Shown here: positions 57,284 to 64,000 of the stretch, one piece after another
Position numbering within the stretch: the first letter of the stretch is position 1
How the letters are laid out: each line of letters begins with the position of its first letter
Origin: Gliomastix tumulicola
Lineage: Eukaryota; Ascomycota; Sordariomycetes; Hypocreales; Bionectriaceae
Length of the DNA: 64,000 nt
Direction of reading: 5' to 3'
NCBI GenBank assembly: GCA_001599755.1
Contig: BCHX01000001.1
Coordinates: 4,712,001 to 4,776,000, forward strand
Notes under the pieces: model-generated
What the model was told of the DNA's origin: nothing
The model's input: the letters and a program-made list of their open reading frames with translations, nothing else
The model's database searches: none
Program-made: the position numbers and the translations under genes

Positions 57284-57932
57284 ACGAGTGTTGTTACATA
57301 GACCGGATCTATCGATCACTTCGAATGCACATATTGAGATCCAAGCTTACTAGATTTCTGTTTCCGAATCGAGGATGCGAACATGTTAAAAAGAAACTGG
57401 AAGAGAGTGACCACATAAGACATGTATCATAGATAAACTACGAGGCGCCTCAGGGTACCTCAGATGAGAGGACAGGGTCCCATGTAGTATGAAATCATCA
57501 GGCAGGCAGGCAACCCCAGCCTCCGGTCGCCTTCCGGGGCCGAGGATAGCCCAAGATACAGGGTCTCGTGATAAGCTTCCAAGTTACGATAAGCCCAGCT
57601 GAGCAACGGTGCTGATTGGGCCTGGACCACTTCCCGTACCTGGCAGCCTCCACATCCAGCAGCCAAAGCCCGGAGCTGCGCCAGACAGTCACCCGAGCTA
57701 AACTGCGACTTGGTCAGCTGGGCTTAGCCTCAACTATAACAAAGGCGACATTCCCTACACTTCCGGCCACCTTGCCGGCGCCTTGCATCCAACCTCCCTT
57801 ATTACTGGCGAGGGTGTGATCAAGGACTCCATTGCTGCAATATTTATATCATTTATCGCTGTTTTCTGTGCTCGAAGAACTGAGACCTTCCCTTCGGCGG
57901 CTTATCGGCGACCACCACCCTTCTCCATCAAG
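57284..57932. other. Intergenic, no gene seen
   Basis: 3' flank of the ferric reductase gene and promoter of the SLC35F6-type gene. GGTACC-like sequence near 57455. No supported gene. Confidence 0.6.
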
Positions 57933-59278
57933 ATGGCGTCCCGTACAGCTATCCCCTTCCTCGTGGGGATGATGCTTCTCACAGGTGTCTGCAACACCCT
58001 TCTGACCAAGTACCAAGTATGTCTAAAGCTCTCCTGCGCACAACATCGCCGGCACTCTGACTCTGGAACTCTGTAGGACAACCAATGCGTGCGCGACTGC
58101 GACAGCCCCGATGCCTCCCGTCGAAAGCACTTCGAACAGCCCGTGCTCCAAACCGCCCAGATGTTCATCGGAGAGATGGGCTGCTGGCTGGTTTACGGTC
58201 TCATGAAGCTCCACGCCCGATTCATCTCCAAGGCCTCCCCATCCGAGCGAGGGTACGAAGCTGTCAACACCGATGATCACCCCGAGGAAGAACAGTTGCC
58301 TGAGGCCGGGGATGAGCAGCCCGCGAAGAATGTCGAGCTTCTCAAGGGCGCACGGGTCGTTCTGCTCGCCCTGCCCGCTATCTGCGATATTCTCGCCACG
58401 ACACTGATGAACGTTGGTCTGCTGCTGGTGGCTGCATCAATCTACCAGATGACGCGGGGCGCCTTGGTCCTCTTCGTCGGCCTCCTCAGCGTCCTGTTCC
58501 TGCGCAGGCATCTCTACCTGTTTCAGTGGCTCTCGCTCGTCGGAGTCGTGATTGGAGTTGCTGTCGTCGGACTCGCCGGTGCGCTTTGGCCCGATGACAA
58601 TAAGACAAAGGTTTTGGGAATCGACACTGCAGACGGTGGCCTGTCCGAGTCAGCCAAGGCTGCCATTGGCGTGCTACTCATTGCCGGCGCCCAGATCTTC
58701 ACCGCATCACAGTTCGTTCTCGAGGAGTGGATTCTCGAGAACTCGCCCGTGGAACCCATCAAGGTCGTGGGCTGGGAGGGCATCTTCGGCTTCGTGGTGA
58801 CGGTGCTGTTTATGATTGTCATGCATCTCATTGTTGGCCGCACTGAGGCTGGCAGGTACGGGTACTTTGACATGGTCGAGGGATGGAGGCAGATGACGGA
58901 GATCCGCAAGATTGGCATTAGCAGTCTTCTGATCATGGTCAGCATCGGGTAAGTTAAAGCTCCCCGAACGTCTTAGCCCGATGCGAGTGCTAACTAATGT
59001 TGTATAGGGGCTTCAACTTCTTCGGTCTATCTGTCACTCGCTCTGTGAGCGCCACCTCGAGGTCCACGATCGACACTTGTAGGACCCTGTTTATTTGGAT
59101 CGTTTCACTTGGGCTTGGTTGGGAGAAATTCAAGTGGCTCCAGATCGTGGGCTTCGGTCTTCTCGTGTACTTCACCTTCCTCTTCAACGGCATTGTCCAA
59201 CCTCCCCTGAAGTTCCTACAGACGGACGAGGAGGTCGAAGAGCTGCTCCCCGAGGAGCCTATTGAACATCATCGTTGA
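57933..59278 (+). CDS. SLC35F6-type membrane transporter (drug/metabolite transporter superfamily)
   Basis: Multi-pass transporter, predicted 408 aa, of the nucleotide-sugar/DMT fold; substrate unknown. Exons are 57933..58016, 58077..58948 and 59008..59278; introns are GT-AG. The first TM segment holds FLVGMMLLTGVCNTLLTKYQ, and the join to DNQCVRDC is in frame. A cytosolic acidic loop (YEAVNTDDHPEEEQ) is followed by the conserved DILATTLMNVGLLLVAASIY and QMTRGALVLFVGLLSVLFL, typical of the SLC35F6 group. The C-terminal half contains GVLLIAGAQIFTASQFVLEE and GFNFFGLSVTRSVSATSRST. Related human SLC35F6 is found in lysosome or mitochondria; fungal localisation is unknown. The end is acidic (QTDEEVEELLPEEP). 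Confidence 0.9.
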
Positions 59279-59684
59279 TGGGTGTTATCCTGGCTGGGGG
59301 AGATCTACTCTGAACCTGATCAGCTCTGGATATATTTGGTCGGTATATGAGGCGCCTATGTTTGCTGGCTCCTTGTTCTTGGGAGTTGATGCATGGATGT
59401 TTGGTGGTTTCGGCGTTATCCTTTGGAGTATCTGAATGTACATATTGCTAGACCCTCAACTTATGGTAGAGCATAACTGGAATACTATTGCGATTACCCC
59501 GAATGACTTAAATCTCTAGTGACATATCCGCCCGTCCTGATACCTGCTCCTCCCTGTGACCATTCTGCTGAAATAGGAGTACCGTAACGCCATGAAATCT
59601 GAATACCCGAACGCCCACCTTCAGCCGGACGATGGCCCCCGACTTGTATCTAGTCGCATCTGCTCGTTCGGTCGAGCCGGCCCC
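59279..59684. other. Intergenic between convergent genes
   Basis: 3' flanks of the SLC35F6-type and Yippee genes. No gene seen. Confidence 0.65.
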
Positions 59685-60175
59685 TCAGGTGACGTTGCAG
59701 AGCAGTTCCTGCTCCAGGATGAACTTGCCCTCCTTGTACTTCTCCGACGCCTCGTACGCCTTGTCGTACTTCCATCCGACCGTCTCCTTGCACTGCCGAC
59801 AGGTGATGTCGCGCACCACGTGCCGCCCGGTCGTCATGTTGCGCTCGTTGGCGTCGCCGGCCTCGATGTTCACGACGGTGTGGAAGAGGTACGCCTTGCC
59901 GTGCTGGCCCCGGAAGTTCTGCAGGTCGATGTCCAGCGTCAGCGAGAGAAAAGACACGGCATCACGAGGGAGCAGATCCATGGGTTGAGATAGGGAGGGG
60001 GAGGGCGGACAACAACAAAGAGGGGTGTTCAGAGGGGAGGGGAGGGACGGAGAGGGGGGACGGAGGAGGAGCTTACACGACTGATGATATCGTCATGGTT
60101 TGCCAGGTGCGTCTTGCACGTCTTGCAGCCGTAGATCTTGGTGCTGGAGAGATATGTGTTGTACTGCAAGCCCAT
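59685..60175 (-). CDS. Yippee/Mis18-fold zinc protein
   Basis: Predicted 110 aa. Exons are 60175..60077 and 59918..59685, intron 60076..59919 (158 nt). The fold binds one zinc with two CXXC pairs: CKTC in YGCKTCKTHLANHDDIISR and CRQC in VVRDITCRQCKETVGWKYDK. The full conserved core is present (NFRGQHGKAYLFHTVVNI; YKEGKFILEQELLC). The C-terminal half starts directly after a CTGCAG acceptor, and the exon join ISR-NFRG matches the family exactly. Yippee proteins are highly conserved across eukaryotes; roles are linked to cell cycle and ubiquitin ligase assembly, and in filamentous fungi to growth and virulence in some species, but no defined reaction is known. Confidence 0.95.
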
Positions 60176-60776
60176 GGTGATCGGTCTCAGGAGGTTGTAG
60201 CTGGCTGCTTGTGTGTGGGGTCTCTGGCCGCTGGTATTGGTGCAATGTCCCCGTGACGGAATGGGATGTCGCCAACGTCTCGCCTGGTGGGAAGATCCAC
60301 GTTGTATTTGGGGATGATGTAAGGGGGATAGACCGTGTCGTCAGCGTTGGTTGTAGGTAGTGTTATGTGAAGGGTCGCTGGCCGGTGCGTAGGCGTTTGG
60401 TCGTGCGTAGTCGAGAAACACGGCGATGGGTAGTAGTCATGAGATGCCGGAGGGAATGTGGCTCCGACACAGGAGCATCTGTTAAGGCCAGAGGCTTGAC
60501 GTCGTGTGGCATGTCATGCTGGTTGCCTTTTCCCGCGCGTGCCACTAGAAACCTAGGCAGTGACATGGGACGCTTGCTGGCCTTGCGCTATACTGTGTGT
60601 GAATCAGTTGACCCCGTGCACGTACATGGGCAAACTTTATTAATCAGGGAATCAATTAGTACTAGTACGAAGTTAAGACTTCACTTTCAAAAACCAGAAA
60701 GAAAAAAAAAGGAAATAAAGACAAACACAACGATAACTTTTCGTAGAAAGCATATTCGCGAATAGTAGAAAAAAAA
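60176..60776. other. Intergenic, no gene seen
   Basis: Upstream of the Yippee gene and downstream of the tRNA. The right end is A/AAAG-rich. No supported gene. Confidence 0.55.
60769..60776 (-). terminator. Poly-T terminator of the tRNA gene
   Basis: Eight A on the plus strand (T on the transcribed minus strand) sit immediately downstream of the tRNA 3' end, the usual RNA polymerase III stop signal. Confidence 0.9.
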
Positions 60777-60854
60777 GTTCTGAAGGCGGTTTGAACGCCT
60801 GACCCTCCGAAAAGCTCCCTGCAGTCGGATGCTCTACCACTGAGCTACCAGAAC
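60777..60854 (-). tRNA. tRNA-Cys (GCA) with a 7-nt intron
   Basis: Folds to a cloverleaf: acceptor GTTCTGG with TCAGAAC, D arm GCTC-AGTGGTA-GAGC, anticodon stem TCCGA with TCGGA, variable loop GGGTC, T arm AGGCG-TTCAAAC-CGCCT. The sequence between the anticodon stem strands is 14 nt and starts CTGCAG, so the anticodon is GCA (Cys) and about 7 extra nt (GGAGCTT) form an intron after position 37. A and B boxes are intact. Sen15, a subunit of the endonuclease that removes such introns, is encoded 2.3 kb away, probably by chance. Confidence 0.93.
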
Positions 60855-61365
60855 GACACGGTAATTTAGTAGCGCAGAATTACACCTATATCGTCACGGA
60901 GATCTGCTGTGTTTCGTCTTCCAATTCATTGAACATCCTGCATTCCAATCGACCAAGCATGCTGGGGGAGGGACCTTGCCTATGCCTGATAAATCGTAAA
61001 CAGGGAGGGCATTGCGGATCATAGACGTTCCTCGTATATTTCTTGCCCTAGGATATTATTGGCATTTGATTCTTGGTCGGCTTCTAGAGACAAATTGATC
61101 GATACAATCCTGGGACTCTGGCAGTCCCAGTACGAGGAAGATATTTACTCAGAATGGCTTATTTTACCTCGCGCCGGTGAGAATGGATTCCGTCGTAGCC
61201 GGGCTCCTCATTTAAAGCGTGGTTCACGACGGATTCCTGCATAGAGCCAAGTATTAGTCTATAGAGAGGGTAAAGCTGCTGTTCTATCGTCTTGAAAACT
61301 GCCGCCTCGGAGGGTATCCTGAAGCGGTGGGTTGGCATGAGGGCACCCTAAGGAAGAAACCTCTT
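60855..61365. other. Intergenic, no gene seen
   Basis: Upstream of the tRNA gene and 3' flank of the DUF2985 gene. The 61-codon plus frame at 61059..61244 has no family signature. Confidence 0.6.
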
Positions 61366-62617
61366 CTAACTGCCCTTGTTTGCCATCATATCTTGATCCT
61401 TGATGTTATTGTAGTGATAAATCCCCTGCTCCCTGTCGCTCTTCAAGCGCTGCAAGTCATTATCGCTCACAGGAACGCCTTCAACGCCCTTGACCGCCTT
61501 GCCCTCCAGAAACATGATGATGCCTCCAACGGCTGCCACGATACATGCCAAGCCGACGAACAGTCCTGTTGCCCAACTTGGCCGGGTGTAGCGGCTCATG
61601 TGCCACATAAAGACAGCAAGACAGATTTGGAAGAGTGTGTTCCAGACCATGAGCCACACGACCAGATCGAGTTTCCAGATCGCAGTCGCAGGCGCCCGGA
61701 CGCCGGTCAAGGGTGGATCAGGGGCCATAGCTCTCGGATATGGCATCTTGTCCTCGAAGCTGCCATCCGGCACTGTTGTAACTGACTGGGGGCCGACCTC
61801 CAACGGTAGCGTGTCGGATTGTGGCAGCCTGAACCAGCCACGGTGAATGCCAGCGAGCCTGCGCAGCGCAACAGAGTTGTCTAGAAACCTGTACTTGAGA
61901 AGATAGTACAAATCTCTGAATCTCCATGGAGCAAGTCCAAAACCCGTCACACAGAAGAGGGCATTCAGTATTTGGGAGTCCCATTCTATCCATTTCCTCC
62001 TCGGAGAGTCAATGTGATTGCATGACGGGTGGCACATTGCTGGGGCTATGATTCGGACAAGACTTTTAGCTGCCGGACAGACCATGGATGTACAGCAAAG
62101 GAGGGAGGGGGGAATGCTCACCAGCGTTGCAAAGTAGTAGAAATAGCATACCGCCCCATGCCACAATGTTCAAGCCGTAAATCGTCAAGCAAAATCCGAA
62201 GGGGGTCGTGAAGAACTTCCAAAAGGCAACAAGCCCTTCCTTTGTCGACTGGCCAAAGCTGTGCTTCGGCGGGAAATGATAGCCGTTGGGGAAAGGAGCT
62301 GCACCAGCAGGCTCCTTAGCAGTTGAGGCCACAGATCCTCCTTGTGCAGAGTGGTCTCGAAAAGGTCCTGACGTGTCAGGGGCTACCTTCCAGCTGGGCT
62401 GCTTGGAGGCTGCTTGCGAGTAGATAGTAGAGGCCATATCTCCGGTGGCAGCTGAAAATCCTCCTGGAAGGTTGGACTCTTCGAAGCTCTGGGTGACGCT
62501 GCGCATGCGCTTGCTAAGGGATGATTGCCCTCTTGGTCGGTTGGTTGTCGGTGATGGGCATTTTGCTTGGTCCGCAGCGTCTTGACCTGGCCCAGTTTTC
62601 GCCTCAAAAGGAGCCAT
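61366..62617 (-). CDS. DUF2985 membrane protein, fungal-specific
   Basis: Predicted 391 aa. Exons are 62617..62122 and 62045..61366; intron 62121..62046 (GTGAGC donor, ATAG acceptor). The N-terminal about 125 aa are hydrophilic and Ser/Lys-rich. The DUF2985 region holds FFTTPFGFCLTIYGLNIVAW, PRRKWIEWDSQILNALFCVT, GFGLAPWRFRDLYYLLKYR, then two C-terminal membrane segments (WLMVWNTLFQICLAVFMWHM; ATGLFVGLACIVAAVGGIIM). About four membrane segments in all. Fungal databases sometimes name these alpha-L-rhamnosidase C by transfer, but no hydrolase motif is visible, so I do not support that name. Function unknown. Confidence 0.88.
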
Positions 62618-63202
62618 GATGTATTTCCCAGTGGTGGCAAAACAGACACATTCCCCAGATCAAAGCTGTCCTCTGGATCGTGTGACGCACCAGGCAATTC
62701 GCGCAGGGATGGGGTGATGATGTTGGCACGAGACTCTGTGATTCAAAACCCACTCGTGCCTGAGTTCATTCGAAGAACTTGATCTCAAAACGGGTAAAGA
62801 AGAAGAAAAAAGGTCGTACAAATAACGCACTCAAATACTTGATGCTTATACTAGTACCATCGGATGGACAATGAACGAGGGCAGAGATTGAGTTCGCAAG
62901 TCAGGTCGATGATTTCAGTTTGGAAGGAAAAATAAGGTTGGAAGGGTCCCTGTCACTTAAAGCAGGTACGTCCCTTCGTTCCAAAAGCTTGGAAGCAGGG
63001 AAGGTGGTGGGGTGATCAACCTTCAGCAGTGAGTGACAGTGTGGCACCCACCCAGGGGTACGTATCGATTTGCGCATCAATTTTGCACCAAGCCACGCTC
63101 TGACGACAGCCTCATCTAGGGAAATTCATCAATTCTCCGTTCCGTGCCAGCTCTCGCCCATCTCTCTCGACGTCACGTAGTGTCGGGCGTGACGCAACGA
63201 TT
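62618..63202. other. Bidirectional promoter between DUF2985 gene and SEN15
   Basis: 585 bp between divergent start codons; no gene seen. Contains the leaders and promoters of both genes. Confidence 0.6.
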
Positions 63203-63616
63203 ATGCACTCCTCGACTCAGGCAATCACGGACGTCACAGATAGTGTGCTGCGCAATCTGGAAGACCAGCATGACTGGACGGGCCTCTCGCTCCATGAAAC
63301 AACCAACAAGCAGCAACGTGCTCTGATACGGGGCTTGCCTCCCCGTCGCCTCTATCTTCACCCAGACGATCAAATTACTGCCCTCAGTCACGAACATAAG
63401 ACGGGAGAGCGACTGTTTCAGGAGCCCGAAAACGAATGGGTTCTGGCAGTCCATCAAGCCGAACGGTGGACATTGGCAGATTTTGCCGCCGTGTTTGACT
63501 CGATTGACCAAACGTCTGATCGAGCGAAGCGCATCACTCTCGCCACCGTTCACAATGACTCGACCGTCGTCTACTACCTGCTTCACGAAGGCATAGTGAA
63601 GCCACGTCAGAATTAA
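63203..63616 (+). CDS. SEN15: tRNA-splicing endonuclease subunit Sen15
   Basis: Structural subunit of the heterotetrameric endonuclease (Sen2, Sen34, Sen54, Sen15) that cuts introns from pre-tRNAs. Predicted 137 aa, intronless. The conserved core is here: RLYLHPDDQI near residue 49, EWVLAVHQAERWTLADFAAV near residue 77, then KRITLATVHNDSTVVYYLLH and the ending EGIVKPRQN, which is the family signature. The length is normal for fungal Sen15. It diverges from the DUF2985 gene across 585 bp. Sen15 itself has no catalytic triad, consistent with none being visible. Confidence 0.93.
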   Translation: MHSSTQAITDVTDSVLRNLEDQHDWTGLSLHETTNKQQRALIRGLPPRRLYLHPDDQITALSHEHKTGERLFQEPENEWVLAVHQAERWTLADFAAVFDSIDQTSDRAKRITLATVHNDSTVVYYLLHEGIVKPRQN

Positions 63617-64000
63617 AGACGCCAAGGATCATCACACTCTACCAAGAAGTCCCAATTTCAGGAGCCGCCAAATTTAGGCGAGCGACGGGCGGATTGGCCG
63701 TCGAAACAGGCCATAACTACCTCGGATGGCGTCGCGAAAACGAGATTTATGTCGAAAATGGACCCTCGGCATGACGGTCTGGATCTTCGAGACACAACCT
63801 GATGGCACACATGCTCGGTCTCGCAACTCACACCCACCGCTCCCAGCTGCCCAAGCGGCCCTGAACGCCCCCATCTTATTCTAAGCCTCACAATATTTCC
63901 CTAGTTATTGCCACGTGCATACTGTGAAGCTTCAGTTTCAAGAAAGCACACAGAAGAGGCCCCCTTTTTGAGGCTGCCAAGTCACGGTCGGGGATCTCCC
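63617..64000. other. 3' flank of SEN15 to the window edge
   Basis: No supported gene; the minus-strand frames at 63658..63891 and 63674..63874 overlap each other and have no signature. A gene could begin just beyond the edge. Confidence 0.55.

Noticed and set aside
61366..62617. Alpha-L-rhamnosidase name for the DUF2985 protein
   Set aside because: No glycosidase motif is visible; the name is a transferred label.
1..64000. Secondary-metabolite cluster, CRISPR array, transposon or viral insertion
   Set aside because: No backbone synthase, spacer array, transposase, reverse transcriptase or viral gene was seen in either strand.

Overview
The window is about 64 kb of nuclear DNA from a filamentous ascomycete (Pezizomycotina), most likely a Sordariomycete. 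The evidence is many genes with short GT-AG introns (mostly 50-75 nt, some to about 210 nt), fungus-specific families (two Zn2Cys6 regulators, a C2H2/fungal_trans regulator, a Grg-1-like protein, DUF2985), a moderately GC-rich composition, and intergenic DNA rich in GGTACC-type palindromes and CTA/TAG runs. I could not fix the genus. Twenty-one protein genes and one intron-containing tRNA-Cys(GCA) are supported; nearly all are single-copy housekeeping or regulatory genes. Exon boundaries were worked out by hand from splice signals and reading-frame continuity.

Left part (1-26.6 kb), gene-sparse: a Zn2Cys6 factor cut by the left edge (minus), a GH16 glucanase-type secreted/GPI-type enzyme (minus), a C2H2 + fungal_trans regulator (minus), then about 5.3 kb without a convincing gene and with a striking density of GGTACC. 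Next come a Cdc25-type Ras GEF with an SH3 domain (plus), a small disordered stress-type protein (minus), a secreted SGNH/GDSL hydrolase (plus), and a second Zn2Cys6 factor (plus) that looks like a paralogue of the one at the left edge, with an identically sized first coding exon.

Middle part (27-51 kb), gene-dense: SAGA subunit Sgf73/ataxin-7, a peroxisomal PMP47/ANT1-type carrier, a NOSIP-type RING protein, tafazzin, a Pho85-type CDK, a septin-like GTPase with an altered P-loop, Misato/Dml1, poly(A) polymerase, an FHA + forkhead transcription factor, and the clustered-mitochondria protein Clu1. Several pairs converge with short gaps (22 bp between the carrier and the NOSIP stop codons).

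Right part (51.5-64 kb): a large intronless protein of unknown function, a ferric reductase, an SLC35F6-type transporter, a Yippee protein, tRNA-Cys, a DUF2985 membrane protein and tRNA-splicing endonuclease subunit Sen15.

The genes do not form an obvious pathway or secondary-metabolite cluster, and I saw no defence system, CRISPR array or intact transposon. The most unusual observation is at the CDK: its in-frame TAG is followed by about 130 more open codons in the same frame, holding a 12-bp coding minisatellite, and a possible 54-nt in-frame intron spans the stop. Other notable points are the septin-like P-loop lacking the usual Ser/Thr after Gly-Lys, a GC-AG intron, first coding exons of 7 and 10 nt, and the GGTACC-rich gene desert.
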